From: Brevibacterium siliguriense | GTDB taxonomy: Bacteria; Actinomycetota; Actinomycetes; Actinomycetales; Brevibacteriaceae | Direction: 5' to 3' | Assembly (NCBI RefSeq): GCF_900105315.1 | Contig: NZ_LT629766.1 | Coordinates: forward strand, 1,550,001-1,614,000 | Length of the DNA: 64,000 bases | Shown here: positions 28,248-36,877 of the stretch, piece after piece | Layout of the letters: each line of letters opens with the position of its first letter | How positions within the stretch are numbered: position 1 is the stretch's first letter | Position numbers and translations under genes: made by a program | Notes under the pieces: generated by a model | The model's input: the letters and a program-made list of their open reading frames with translations, nothing else | The model's database searches: none | Told to the model about the DNA's origin: nothing

Positions 28248-28314
28248 GGTGGCAGCGGAAGCGGGGAGCCTCCTCGGCGAATGAGAGCTGAGGGAGGGGC
28301 TGCGCACCGAAACG

Positions 28315-28362
28315 AAGGGGCGGGGCAGCCGAGGATCGACCTCGGTGCCCCGCCCCTTTCTT
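28315..28362 (+). terminator. strong hairpin terminator, convergent site
   Basis: AAGGGGCGGGGCA and its partner TGCCCCGCCCCTT, extended inward by CCGAGG/CCTCGG with a one-base bulge, form a long GC-rich stem followed by TTCTT. It lies between the TM-repeat gene and the convergent LysE gene and can serve both strands. Confidence 0.8.
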
Positions 28363-28382
28363 GAGCTCGGGGAGACCGCAGT

Positions 28383-29105
28383 TCAGATGGGGATCGCGAT
28401 GACGGCGATGCCGATGATGAGCAGGATGACGGTCGAGGCGGCTTCGATGAAGAAGTCGGCGCTGCGGTGGGCCATTGCGGAGGCGGCGAGGCTGGCCACG
28501 CACGCGAGGACGAGCTGGTAGGACAGGAGCACGCCGAGGATCAGGGCGACGAGCACGGTGTAGTCGATGCCGGTCGGGGAGGCGGGCACGAGGGTCGGCA
28601 GGATTGCGAGGAAGAACAGGCCGACCTTCGGGTTGCTCAGCGAGGAGATGATGCCTCGGCGATAGGACACGAACGAGCGCAGATGGCCCCACGAGGTCGA
28701 TTCCATGACATGGGCGATCTCGGAGACGGGGCCGTCGAGGGAATCGGAGCCGGTCGACGGGGCGGGGGAAACTTCGGCGGGCTCGCCTGTCGTCTCGGTG
28801 GCCCTCAGCTCACGGCGCAGGCGGAGGGCCTGGCGGCCGGCGAGGACGCCGAGGAGGCAGAGGTAGAGGCCGCCGCCGATCTTGAGCAGCTGCACGGCAG
28901 CGGGGTAGACGGTCAGCAGAGCAGAGACGCCGGTGAGCGCGAGGACCATCCAGATCACGGTGCCAGTGGCAGTGCCGAGGGCATAGACGAGTCCGGCCTT
29001 GCGGCGCAGCGAGGACAGGCGGATCGTCAGGATCGTCTCGGGGCCGGGTGTGACGGCAAGCGCGGCTGCGGCGCCGGTGATGGTGAGGATCTCGGGTCCG
29101 GTCAC
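28383..29105 (-). CDS. LysE/RhtB-family amino-acid exporter
   Basis: A 240-residue membrane protein with six hydrophobic segments. It opens with EILTITGAAAALAVTPGPET, the family's conserved TPGP motif near residue 20, and includes SLSNPKVGLFFLAILPTLVP in the second half. A long charged loop (ETTGEPAEVSPAPSTGSDSL) divides the halves. The start is GTG 29105 because AAAGGAG lies 6-7 bases upstream; a longer frame lacks a site. A LysR gene is divergent, the classic LysE-LysG arrangement in which the regulator activates the exporter in response to the amino acid. The exported substrate is not determinable here. Confidence 0.9.
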   Translation of the reverse strand: MTGPEILTITGAAAALAVTPGPETILTIRLSSLRRKAGLVYALGTATGTVIWMVLALTGVSALLTVYPAAVQLLKIGGGLYLCLLGVLAGRQALRLRRELRATETTGEPAEVSPAPSTGSDSLDGPVSEIAHVMESTSWGHLRSFVSYRRGIISSLSNPKVGLFFLAILPTLVPASPTGIDYTVLVALILGVLLSYQLVLACVASLAASAMAHRSADFFIEAASTVILLIIGIAVIAIPI

Positions 29106-29232
29106 GGCACTCCTTCGAAAGGTGGGGTGATTGAGAAGATGCGAACAGTCAACGGGGATGAAGCACAAGGGGGTCTCCGACGTCGACAGAGACGATCACC
29201 ATTCTGCCGGAATCGATCAATCGGTAAAAGCA

Positions 29233-29253
29233 ACTGATTATGAATGATCATCA
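29233..29253. promoter_or_regulatory. candidate LysR-type binding site between exporter and regulator
   Basis: CTGAT (29233-29237) and ATCAG (29249-29253) form an interrupted dyad within the divergent promoter region, in an AT-richer context and about 50 bp before the LysR start. The spacing suits LysR-type regulators, but the match is short. Confidence 0.4.
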
Positions 29254-29301
29254 GGTGGTGTCTAATGATTTCCCCGGTCGTCTGCGGCTACTCTTGAGGG
29301 C

Positions 29302-30204
29302 ATGTGGGATCTCAATCGTCTGCGGGTCTGGCGCGCCGTCGCGGCCACCGGTTCCGTGGTCGCTGCGGCGAGGAGCCTCAACTACACCCCGGCGACCGTC
29401 AGTCAGCACATCACCACCCTGCAGAAGGCCGTCGGGGCGCCGCTCTACGAGCGTTCGGGCCGCGGCATTGAGATCACCGAGCTCGGTCGGCGCCTGGCCG
29501 ACGATTCGGCGGAGGTCTTCACCGCCGTCGGCCGCCTCGACGATCTGGTCGAAGGCTTCCGCAACGTCAGCAGGCCCCGCCTGCGGATCGCGGCATTCAC
29601 CTCGTTCAATGCGCGTCTGCTGCCGGGCATCATCGAATCCGTCGCCCAGGATCATCCGAATCTGCGGTTCGACATCCAGCTCAATGAGCCGGCGAAGAAC
29701 CGGCGCGGGCACTGCCTCATCGAGATCCGGGCGGAAGTCCCGCAGGACGGTGAGATCCACCTGCCGGAGATGACGCGGATCCCGCTCTTCGACGACGACT
29801 ATCGCGTCGTGGTCCCCGAAGGCCACCGGTTCGCAGGCCGTGAGTCAGTGCCGTTCGGCGCCCTCGAGGATGAGCATTGGGTCGATTACGACATGTGGGC
29901 CGGGCCCTCGAGCAAGGTCGTCGACCATGCGTGTGCCGCGGCCGGATTCGAACGCCGCAGCTTCGCTGCCTGCGAGGACGACTTTGCGGCGTTGGCTCTC
30001 GTCGCCTCGAGCATGGGCATCACAGTCCTCCCGCGGCTCTCGACTCTGCAGCTGCCGCCGGGACTCGTCGCGGTCGACCTGTCCGACCCCGTGCCGATGC
30101 GTCGAGTCGTCATGCACGTGCGGGACAAGGTCGCCCACTTGCCGCATGTCCGCGCCTTCGCCGCCGCCACCCAGACCGCCGCCGACACCCACCCCACCCC
30201 CTAA
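29302..30204 (+). CDS. LysR-family transcriptional regulator
   Basis: A 300-residue regulator with the LysR helix-turn-helix (LNRLRVWRAVAATGSVVAAARSL through TVSQHITTLQKAVGAPLYER, residues about 4-52) and a type II periplasmic-binding co-inducer domain (ELNEPAKN-like region to VMHVRDKV). Its position divergent to a LysE-type exporter suggests it is the activator (LysG/ArgP-like), sensing the exported amino acid. It ends in a short Thr/Pro tail 4 bp before a long palindrome. Confidence 0.9.
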   Translation: MWDLNRLRVWRAVAATGSVVAAARSLNYTPATVSQHITTLQKAVGAPLYERSGRGIEITELGRRLADDSAEVFTAVGRLDDLVEGFRNVSRPRLRIAAFTSFNARLLPGIIESVAQDHPNLRFDIQLNEPAKNRRGHCLIEIRAEVPQDGEIHLPEMTRIPLFDDDYRVVVPEGHRFAGRESVPFGALEDEHWVDYDMWAGPSSKVVDHACAAAGFERRSFAACEDDFAALALVASSMGITVLPRLSTLQLPPGLVAVDLSDPVPMRRVVMHVRDKVAHLPHVRAFAAATQTAADTHPTP

Positions 30205-30207
30205 TTG

Positions 30208-30263
30208 CTACCTGACGGGGGCCCAGCAACCTCGCGCCAGGTTGCTGAGCCGCCGTCAGGTAG
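30208..30263. repeat. 25-bp near-perfect palindrome after the LysR gene
   Basis: The arm at 30208-30232, beginning CTACCTGACGG, matches the reverse complement of 30239-30263 at 23 of 25 positions, around a 6-nt loop. It lacks a T tail and looks like an extragenic palindromic element, though it may also act as a terminator for the LysR gene. Confidence 0.7.
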
Positions 30264-30339
30264 TCCTGGGAGGGGAGATGCGCCGTTCCTCATAGTGGGC
30301 TGAGACCGGGCGCGGAGGGTGGTGGGATAGGCTGTTGGG

Positions 30340-31473
30340 GTGAGTTCTGAAATCGAAATCGGCAGAGGCAAGCGCGGCCGTCGCGCCTATTCGCTCGACG
30401 ACATCGCCATCGTCCCCGCTCGGCGCACCCGTGACCCCGAAGACGTGTCGTTGAGCTGGCAGATCGATGCCTACCAGTTCGAGCTGCCCTTCATCGGCGC
30501 TCCCATGGACTCGGCCATGTCCCCGGAGACGGTCATCGCCCTGGGTCGATTCGGCGGCCTCGGCGTCCTCGACCTCGAAGGACTGTGGACCCGGTATGAG
30601 GATCCCACTCCGCAGCTGGCCGAAATCGCCCAGCTGCCGGCTGAGATGGCGACCTCCCGGATGCAGGAGCTCTACTCCGCACCCATCCAGGCCGAACTCA
30701 TCACCGCTCGCCTCGAGCAGATCCGTGAAGCCGGAGTCACCGTGGCCGGTGCCCTGACCCCGCAGCGGACTCAGGAGTTCTACAAGACCGTCATCGACGC
30801 CGGAGTCGACATCTTCGTCATCCGCGGCACCACGGTTTCTGCCGAGCACGTCTCGACCCACACCGAACCGCTCAACCTCAAGCAGTTCATCTACGAACTC
30901 GATGTGCCCGTCATCGTCGGCGGAGCCGCCACCTACACCGCAGCGCTGCACCTCATGCGCACCGGTGCCGCCGGCGTCCTCGTCGGCTTCGGCGGGGGAG
31001 CGGCTGCCACCACTCGCAAGACCTTGGGCATCCACGCCCCGATGGCCACCGCTGTCGCCGACGTCCACGCCGCCCGGAGGGACTATATGGACGAATCCGG
31101 CGGCCGCTACGTCCATGTCATCGCCGACGGCGGACTCGGCACCAGCGGCGACATCGTCAAGGCCTTCGGGGTCGGCGCCGACGCCGTCATGCTCGGCACC
31201 GCTCTGGCCCGGTCGACCGAAGCCCCCGGCCGCGGAATGCACTGGGGCGCCGAAGCCCACCACCCGGACCTGCCGCGCGGCCACCGCGTGGAGCTCGGCA
31301 CAGTCGGCAGCCTCGAGCAGGTGCTCTTCGGTCCCGGCCGCACCGCGATCGGCGAACTCAACCTCGCCGGTGCCCTGCGTCGAGCGCTGGCTACCACCGG
31401 CTACCTCGACCTCAAGGAATTCCAGCGCGTCGACGTCACCGTCTCGCCCTACCAGACTGGTTCGGTGGTCTGA
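30340..31473 (+). CDS. GuaB3-family IMP dehydrogenase-related protein
   Basis: A 377-residue TIM-barrel protein homologous to IMPDH, opening with GRGKRGRRAYSLDDIAIVP and lacking CBS domains. The loop that carries the catalytic cysteine in GuaB (GPGSICTTR) reads GFGGGAAATTRK here, so the nucleophile is absent, as is usual for GuaB3 proteins. It is thus not a second IMP dehydrogenase by the standard mechanism; a GMP reductase-like role or another nucleotide function is possible but unproven. The GTG start at 30340 follows a weak site. The stop is adjacent to the SURF1 gene, so the genes may be cotranscribed with DUF3817 and guaA. Confidence 0.88.
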   Translation: MSSEIEIGRGKRGRRAYSLDDIAIVPARRTRDPEDVSLSWQIDAYQFELPFIGAPMDSAMSPETVIALGRFGGLGVLDLEGLWTRYEDPTPQLAEIAQLPAEMATSRMQELYSAPIQAELITARLEQIREAGVTVAGALTPQRTQEFYKTVIDAGVDIFVIRGTTVSAEHVSTHTEPLNLKQFIYELDVPVIVGGAATYTAALHLMRTGAAGVLVGFGGGAAATTRKTLGIHAPMATAVADVHAARRDYMDESGGRYVHVIADGGLGTSGDIVKAFGVGADAVMLGTALARSTEAPGRGMHWGAEAHHPDLPRGHRVELGTVGSLEQVLFGPGRTAIGELNLAGALRRALATTGYLDLKEFQRVDVTVSPYQTGSVV

Positions 31474-31474
31474 T

Positions 31475-32455
31475 CTGTTCCGCCTGGCACTGACCCCCAG
31501 ATGGTTGGGGTCCCTGCTCCTCGTGTTGGTGCTCGTCACCTGCTTCGTCGGTCTCTCCGCGTGGCAGGTCGACCGGGCCCAACACAAGAATGACGTCGCT
31601 GAATCCGCCGGAGTCAATGAACTCAAGGACTTCAACGACGTTATGGATGCCCAGGCCCCGATGCCCGGCATTCTCGCCGATCAGCGGGTCAGCCTGTCAG
31701 GACACTGGATTCCCGATGCTCAGATCGTCGTCCCCGGACGCGTCCAGGACGGGGATTCCGGGTATTGGGTCGTGACGATGTTCGCCCCCGACGGAGCCCA
31801 CCTCGGTGAGGACGTCAAAGTTGCGAACGCCGACGAAAAGACCATCGCGATCCCCGTTGTCCGCGGTTTCACCGCCGACGAGGACACGGCGATGACCTCC
31901 GAGGCACGGGACGGTCAGGTCGAGCTGACCGCGCGGATCGGACCCATCGAAGGCCCCGTCGAGGGCAACGACCTGCCCGATGGACAGGTGCACACGGTCT
32001 CGACCTCGCAGATCATCAACCTGTTCCCCGACCTGCTCACCTATTCCGGCTTCCTCATCCCCGAAACTGCGGACGGGGCGGCCGCCTCGGTGGGCACCGA
32101 CGGCCTCGAACAGGTTCCGACCACGACGACGCGCGACGAAGGCGGATTCGATCTGAAGTCGGCGGTCTACGCCGTCGAATGGATCTTCTTCGCCGCTATG
32201 GCCCTCTACATGTGGTTCCAGCTGCTGCGCGATGACTTCGTCCGGCGCCGCCTCGACGAGGATTCCCAGGATTCGGAGAAGAGCGTCGAGTATGTTGTCG
32301 TCAAGCCCGCGGGTGATGCGACTATCGACCCCGAGGTGATGTCCGGACTGACCGGACTGCCGACCCATCGACACGGTGGGAAGAAGCCCGGGAAGAAGAC
32401 CGGGACGAAACTCGAATCGACCGACACCGACACTTCCACGACCGGAGGAAACTGA
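31475..32455 (+). CDS. SURF1-family cytochrome c oxidase assembly protein (non-canonical start)
   Basis: A 326-residue membrane protein with the SURF1 architecture: an N-terminal helix (RWLGSLLLVLVLVTCFVGLS, then AWQVDRAQ), a large extracytoplasmic domain with VSLSGHWIPDAQIVVPGR and VRGFTADED, and a C-terminal helix (SAVYAVEWIFFAAMALYMWF). Family members assist heme a insertion into cytochrome oxidase. The natural N-terminus should be close to FRLALTPRW, but no ATG, GTG or TTG lies there. CTG 31475 is the likely start, just after the guaB3 stop; TTG 31505 would cut into the first helix. The C-terminal 60 residues are a Lys/Thr-rich tail. Confidence 0.83.
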   Translation: MFRLALTPRWLGSLLLVLVLVTCFVGLSAWQVDRAQHKNDVAESAGVNELKDFNDVMDAQAPMPGILADQRVSLSGHWIPDAQIVVPGRVQDGDSGYWVVTMFAPDGAHLGEDVKVANADEKTIAIPVVRGFTADEDTAMTSEARDGQVELTARIGPIEGPVEGNDLPDGQVHTVSTSQIINLFPDLLTYSGFLIPETADGAAASVGTDGLEQVPTTTTRDEGGFDLKSAVYAVEWIFFAAMALYMWFQLLRDDFVRRRLDEDSQDSEKSVEYVVVKPAGDATIDPEVMSGLTGLPTHRHGGKKPGKKTGTKLESTDTDTSTTGGN

Positions 32456-32457
32456 GC

Positions 32458-32895
32458 GTGAGCGAAGAACACGAGTCCTTGGACTCCCGCCCCGACTTCG
32501 ATGAGAAGGACGTGTGGAGCGTCAAACGCTTCACGTCGGCGCGCAATGCGCTGAAGTTCTACCGCGTGATGGCCCTCATCACCGGTACGATGCTGCTCAT
32601 CCTCACGGTCGAGATGATCTATAAGTACCTCATCGCCGCCGACCCGGCCACCGCCCTGAACTTCGGCGGCTTCAACCTCGCCGCAGCCATCGCAATCTGC
32701 CACGGCTGGTGCTACGTCGTCTACCTCATCGGCTGCTTCTGGCTCAACCAGCAGATGCGCTGGACGCTCGGCCGCTACCTCATCCTCGCGCTGGCCGGCG
32801 TCGTGCCCGTGATGTCGTTCATCCTCGAGCGCCGCATCCACCGCCAGGTCGACGCGGAGCTCGAAGCCGCCGTCGTCGTCGCGCCCAAGTCATAA
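32458..32895 (+). CDS. DUF3817 integral membrane protein
   Basis: A 145-residue membrane protein with three hydrophobic segments (YRVMALITGTMLLILTVEMI, AIAICHGWCYVVYLIGCFWL, YLILALAGVVPVMSFILERR). Conserved HGWCYVVYL is the DUF3817 landmark, seen across actinobacteria next to guaA and guaB3. The function is unknown. The GTG at 32458 follows GGAGGAAACTG, and it begins 2 bp after the SURF1 stop. It precedes guaA in the same direction, with a 177-bp gap that contains clustered motif copies. Confidence 0.85.
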   Translation: MSEEHESLDSRPDFDEKDVWSVKRFTSARNALKFYRVMALITGTMLLILTVEMIYKYLIAADPATALNFGGFNLAAAIAICHGWCYVVYLIGCFWLNQQMRWTLGRYLILALAGVVPVMSFILERRIHRQVDAELEAAVVVAPKS

Positions 32896-32908
32896 GACGT
32901 AAACCCAC

Positions 32909-33023
32909 CCTCGCCGAGGCGGCCAGACCGGCCCGGTTCGCCCTCGCCGAGGCAGCCGGGTCATCGTCTCCTCGTCCTCCCCGAGGCGACCCACCGGCAC
33001 GTGCGCAACCGTGCTGAGGCGGC
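32909..33023. repeat. cluster of CCTCGCCGAGGCGGCC-type motifs upstream of guaA
   Basis: Four related copies lie in the same orientation within 115 bp: exact at 32909-32924, CCTCGCCGAGGCAGCC at 32942-32957, CCTCCCCGAGGCGACC at 32976-32991 and a weaker TGCTGAGGCGGCT near 33011-33023. Spacing of 33-35 bp between starts is close to three helical turns, so a protein bound to each would lie on one face. No other feature was seen between the DUF3817 stop and guaA. Confidence 0.7.
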
Positions 33024-33072
33024 TGTTCGCCCCGAATTCGGGCGTTCGGTCGCCGACGCTTAGAATTGGATC

Positions 33073-34656
33073 ATGACGCAATCCCAGAGCACGCAGGTGC
33101 CCCCTGTCCTCGTCGTCGATTTCGGCGCCCAGTACGCCCAGCTCATCGCGCGCCGCATCCGCGAAGCCGGTCTGTACTCGGAGATCATCGCCCACGACGC
33201 GCCGGCGTCCGAGTTCGCGGCGAAGAAACCGGTGGCCATCGTGCTCTCCGGCGGACCGTCCAGCGTCAACGACGCCGCCGCCCCGAGCTTCGACACCTCC
33301 GTGTTCGACCTCGGAGTGCCCACGATGGGCATCTGCTACGGCTTCCAGCTCATGTCGACCGCACTCGGCGGCCGCGTGGCCAAGACCGATAAGCGCGAAT
33401 ACGGATCGACCCCGGTCTCCGTGTCCCAGACCGGCGCACTGCTGGCCGAGACCCCGGACAACTACAAGGTCTGGATGTCCCACGGGGACTCCGTCGCCGA
33501 GGCGCCCGCCGGCTTCGACGTCCTCGCCTCCACCCCGGACACCCCCGTCGCGGCCTTCGAATGCCCGGCGAAGAAGTTCGCCGGAGTGCAGTGGCACCCC
33601 GAGGTCCTCCATTCGGAGAACGGGCAGAAGATCCTCGAGAACTTCCTGTTCAACGTCGCCGGACTCACCGCCGACTGGACGAACGAATCCGTCATCGACG
33701 AACAGGTCGAACTCATCCGCGCCCGCGTCGGCAGCAAGAAGGTCATCTGCGCCCTGTCCGGCGGCGTTGATTCCTCCGTAGCCGCCGCCCTGGTCCACAA
33801 GGCCATCGGCGACCAGCTCACCTGCGTCTTCGTCGACCATGGTCTGCTGCGTCAGGACGAACGCGTCCAGGTGGAGAAGGACTACGTCGATTCGATCGGC
33901 GTTCGCCTGGTCACCGTCGACGCCCGCGAGCAGTTCCTGTCCCAGCTCGCCGGCGTCACTGACCCGGAGGAGAAGCGCAAGATCATCGGCCGCGAGTTCA
34001 TCCGCACCTTCGAGACCGCTGCCGCCGAGCTCGTCCTCGAGGCTCAGGAAGGCGAAGGCGAAGAGATCGCCTTCCTCGTCCAGGGCACCCTCTACCCCGA
34101 CGTCGTCGAATCCGGCGGGGGATCGGGCACCGCGAACATCAAGAGCCACCACAATGTCGGCGGGCTGCCCGATGACATTCAGTTCCAGCTCATCGAGCCA
34201 CTGCGCGCCCTGTTCAAGGACGAGGTCCGCGCCATCGGACGCGAACTCGGCGTGCCCGAGGTCATCGTCTCCCGCCAGCCGTTCCCCGGCCCAGGACTCG
34301 GCATCCGCATCATCGGAGAGGTCACCGAAGAGCGTCTGAACATCCTGCGCAAGGCCGACGCCATCGCCCGCGAAGAGCTGACGAAGGCCGGCCTCGACGG
34401 AGAGATCTGGCAGTGTCCTGTCGTTCTCCTGGCCGATGTCCGCTCCGTCGGCGTCCAAGGCGACGGGCGCACCTACGGTCATCCCGTCGTGCTGCGCCCG
34501 GTCTCCAGCGAGGACGCGATGACCGCTGACTGGACGCGCATTCCCTACGATGTGCTCTCCGTGATCTCCAATCGCATCACCAATGAGGTCGATGACATCA
34601 ACCGCGTCGTCCTCGACGTCACCTCGAAGCCTCCGGGCACCATCGAATGGGAGTGA
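33073..34656 (+). CDS. guaA: GMP synthase (glutamine-hydrolysing)
   Basis: GuaA aminates XMP to GMP using glutamine and ATP. The 527-residue protein has an N-terminal class I amidotransferase domain ([15 protein letters not shown], nucleophile Cys88 in MGICYGFQL, His/Glu in VQWHPEV), then the ATP pyrophosphatase PP-loop [13 protein letters not shown] (near 229-240). The dimerisation domain ends with the family's conserved [12 protein letters not shown] 33073 gives the usual start. It completes the guanine branch begun by guaB. Confidence 0.97.
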   Translation: MTQSQSTQVPPVLVVDFGAQYAQLIARRIREAGLYSEIIAHDAPASEFAAKKPVAIVLSGGPSSVNDAAAPSFDTSVFDLGVPTMGICYGFQLMSTALGGRVAKTDKREYGSTPVSVSQTGALLAETPDNYKVWMSHGDSVAEAPAGFDVLASTPDTPVAAFECPAKKFAGVQWHPEVLHSENGQKILENFLFNVAGLTADWTNESVIDEQVELIRARVGSKKVICALSGGVDSSVAAALVHKAIGDQLTCVFVDHGLLRQDERVQVEKDYVDSIGVRLVTVDAREQFLSQLAGVTDPEEKRKIIGREFIRTFETAAAELVLEAQEGEGEEIAFLVQGTLYPDVVESGGGSGTANIKSHHNVGGLPDDIQFQLIEPLRALFKDEVRAIGRELGVPEVIVSRQPFPGPGLGIRIIGEVTEERLNILRKADAIAREELTKAGLDGEIWQCPVVLLADVRSVGVQGDGRTYGHPVVLRPVSSEDAMTADWTRIPYDVLSVISNRITNEVDDINRVVLDVTSKPPGTIEWE

Positions 34657-34702
34657 TCCTCCGCGACCGTTGATGGGTCCCCGCGCGTGACCGTGCGGAA
34701 GC

Positions 34703-34718
34703 CCTCGCCGAGGCGGCC
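34703..34718. repeat. intergenic CCTCGCCGAGGCGGCC copy
   Basis: An exact 16-bp copy of the interspersed motif lies in the guaA-bioY gap, 46 bp after the guaA stop; a partial inverted copy (GGCCGCCTCGG) follows near 34786. The same word recurs upstream of guaA. Confidence 0.8.
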
Positions 34719-34744
34719 TCGAATGAGACCCCCGAATACTGTTC

Positions 34745-34759
34745 CTGAACACCGTTCAG
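34745..34759 (+). promoter_or_regulatory. BioQ-like operator upstream of bioY
   Basis: CTGAACACCGTTCAG is a palindrome around TGAAC-N3-GTTCA, close to the TGAAC-N3-GTTAC operator of the TetR-type biotin repressor BioQ described in actinobacteria. It lies 78 bp upstream of the bioY ATG, so repression of biotin uptake when biotin is plentiful is likely. No bioQ gene is in the window. Confidence 0.75.
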
Positions 34760-34837
34760 TTACAGTTGAGGGGTGCTCGAGGCCGCCTCGGGCGTCCCCG
34801 ATCCCAATCGGGGAGGATCACGACCAATGGAGTACTC

Positions 34838-35494
34838 ATGACACAGGCCCACACCACCACCTCGGCGGGAATCACCCGTCCTCGCTCGGCCGGCAGCGAT
34901 ATCGCCCTCGTTGCGGTCTTCGCAGCGATGCTCGCGGCCTTTGCGATGATGCCCCCTGTTCCAGTGGGTCCTCTCGGTGTGCCGATCACCCTGCAGACCT
35001 TCGCGATCGCCCTGTGCGGAATGGTGCTCGGTCCCTGGCGCGGATTCTCAGCCACTCTGCTCTACGTCGTCCTCGGTCTCGTCGGACTCCCGATCTTCTC
35101 GGGAATGCGCGGCGGAATCGGCGTCCTCGCCGGCCCGAGCGCCGGCTACATCCTCTCCTTCGCGCTCTACGCCCTCCTCGCCGGGCTCATCGCCCGCTGG
35201 GCTGTGCGTCGCTTCAGCGGAATGAAGCTCGGTGTGGTGCTGTTCCTCGGCGGCTTCGGCGGCAGCCTCCTGCTCAACCACCCGCTGGGCATTCTCGGCA
35301 TGTCGATCAACGGCGATCTGCCGCTCGGCGTGGCTGCGGTCGCGGATCTCGCCTACTGGCCCGGTGACATTGTGAAGAACATCCTGGCCGCCTCGGTGGC
35401 GGTGCTCATCCACCGCGCGTTCCCCGATGTGCTGCGCCGTCGCAGCATCAGCGTCGAATCGGTGTCGGCCGGTCAGGAGCAGGACGCGAAGTGA
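34838..35494 (+). CDS. bioY: biotin ECF transporter substrate-specific component
   Basis: BioY is the membrane S-component that binds biotin for the energy-coupling factor transporter. The 218-residue protein has six hydrophobic segments and the family pattern VPITLQTFAIALCGMVLGPW, GMRGGIGVLAGPSAGYILSF and AYWPGDIVKNILAASVAV. ATG 34838 is chosen over an in-frame start at 34766 because the hydrophobic core begins soon after it. A GTGA overlap joins it to the ATPase gene. Confidence 0.95.
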   Translation: MTQAHTTTSAGITRPRSAGSDIALVAVFAAMLAAFAMMPPVPVGPLGVPITLQTFAIALCGMVLGPWRGFSATLLYVVLGLVGLPIFSGMRGGIGVLAGPSAGYILSFALYALLAGLIARWAVRRFSGMKLGVVLFLGGFGGSLLLNHPLGILGMSINGDLPLGVAAVADLAYWPGDIVKNILAASVAVLIHRAFPDVLRRRSISVESVSAGQEQDAK

Positions 35495-36219
35495 CACGTG
35501 AGATCCGGTTGAGCGACGTCGGCGTCGGAGTCCTCGATGAGGGACCCGACGGCGATGTCGTGCGCCCGATCCTCCGGGGCGTCAGTCTCACCCTCACCGA
35601 GGATGTCGTCGCCGTCATCGGTGCCAACGGTTCGGGGAAGTCGACTCTGCTGCAGTTGATCAACGGCCTGGTCACCGCGAATGCCGGTGAAGTCCTCGTC
35701 GATGGTCTCGACCCGCGGTTGCAGGCGGCGAAGGTGCGTTCGCGCGTCGGTTTCGTCTTCACCGATCCGGCCGCCCAGCTGGTCATGCCGACCCCGATCG
35801 AGGACATCGAACTCTCCCTGCGCAAGTCCGTGCCCAAGCGTGAGCGGCGGGCCGCGGCGCTGGCGGTGCTCGACGAACTCGGCATCGCCGACCTCGCCGA
35901 ACGCAGCGTCTACGAACTCTCCGGCGGGCAGCGGCAGCTGGTGGCCTTGGCCGCGGTGCTTGCGGCTGATCCCCAGATCCTCGTCCTCGACGAGCCGACG
36001 ACCCTGCTCGACTTACGCAACAAGGAGCGCCTGCGACTGCATCTGCAGGAACTCGTGGCCAGGCGCGGGGTGCGCATCATCCTCACCACCCATGACCTCG
36101 AGTTCGCGCAGATCGCCCAGCGAGCGATCGTCGTCGACGACGGTCGGATCGTTGCCGATTCCACCCCCGCCGAGGCGGTCGCCGCCTACCGGAACATCAT
36201 CATGAGCGATACGCCATGA
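35491..36219 (+). CDS. bioM: ECF transporter ATPase (BioM/EcfA-like)
   Basis: A 242-residue ABC ATPase that drives biotin uptake. Walker A GANGSGKST is near residue 47, the ECF Q-loop region FVFTDPAAQLVMPT follows, then signature LSGGQRQL near 147, Walker B ILVLDEPTTLLD and switch HDLEF. A single ATPase gene suggests a BioMNY-type transporter with a homodimeric motor instead of two different EcfA subunits. It overlaps bioY (GTGA) and the T-component gene (ATGA). Confidence 0.92.
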   Translation: MTREIRLSDVGVGVLDEGPDGDVVRPILRGVSLTLTEDVVAVIGANGSGKSTLLQLINGLVTANAGEVLVDGLDPRLQAAKVRSRVGFVFTDPAAQLVMPTPIEDIELSLRKSVPKRERRAAALAVLDELGIADLAERSVYELSGGQRQLVALAAVLAADPQILVLDEPTTLLDLRNKERLRLHLQELVARRGVRIILTTHDLEFAQIAQRAIVVDDGRIVADSTPAEAVAAYRNIIMSDTP

Positions 36220-36866
36220 CCGGGCAGGAGGCATGGCGGAAGAAGGCGGGCATCAAATCCCGCCCGCAGCTCTTCGGAAAGGTGGCCCATCCTCGGGGAT
36301 GGCTGCATGATGTGCCGACGGGAGTGAAGCTGTCGGCGATCGCCGTCATCGGCATCGTGGCGCTCATCTTCCGGGACGCGGCGACGAACTGGTCGATGTT
36401 CGCGGTCCTTGTGGTCATCGGATTCACGGCTCGGCTGCGGCTGCGGAACTTCCTGCTCACGTGGATCTACGTCGCGGTGCTCGTGGCGCTCCTCATGGGG
36501 CTGCAGTTCATCTTCAGGTCCACCGGTTCGGGCCTGGCCGTCGCCGGGACCATCTTCGCCTGCGTGCAGGCGGCGCTGATGCTCACCCTGACCACCTCGG
36601 TGGGGCAGCTGCTCGACGCGTTCACTGTGATCGTCTCACCGCTGCGGTTCTTCGGGGTGAACACGGAGGCGATCGCGTTGACCGCGGGCCTCATGGTCCG
36701 GGCGATCTCGCATATCTCCGGTCTGCTCGGGGAAGCCGAGCGCGCCGCCCGCGCCAGAGGGCTGGACTCGAGCATCAAGGCTCGGGTCGTGCCGGCGATC
36801 CTGCGGTCGGTCAAATATGCGCAGGACACCGGTCGGGCACTCGATGCCCGCGGCATCGTGGACTGA
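36216..36866 (+). CDS. bioN: ECF transporter T component (BioN/EcfT-like)
   Basis: A 216-residue membrane protein with about five helices and the two Ala-Arg-Gly-type coupling motifs near the C-terminus (EAERAARARGLD and GRALDARGI). These dock on the ATPase and transmit motion to BioY. It is last in bioY-bioM-bioN, all overlapping by ATGA/GTGA, so the components should be made in balance. A 20-bp inverted repeat lies 11 bp after the stop. Confidence 0.92.
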   Translation: MTGQEAWRKKAGIKSRPQLFGKVAHPRGWLHDVPTGVKLSAIAVIGIVALIFRDAATNWSMFAVLVVIGFTARLRLRNFLLTWIYVAVLVALLMGLQFIFRSTGSGLAVAGTIFACVQAALMLTLTTSVGQLLDAFTVIVSPLRFFGVNTEAIALTAGLMVRAISHISGLLGEAERAARARGLDSSIKARVVPAILRSVKYAQDTGRALDARGIVD

Positions 36867-36877
36867 ACTTCTCCACC

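Noticed and set aside
33073-34656. Guanine riboswitch upstream of guaA or guaB
   Set aside because: The conserved purine-aptamer core was not found in either leader; only motif copies and weak hairpins are present.
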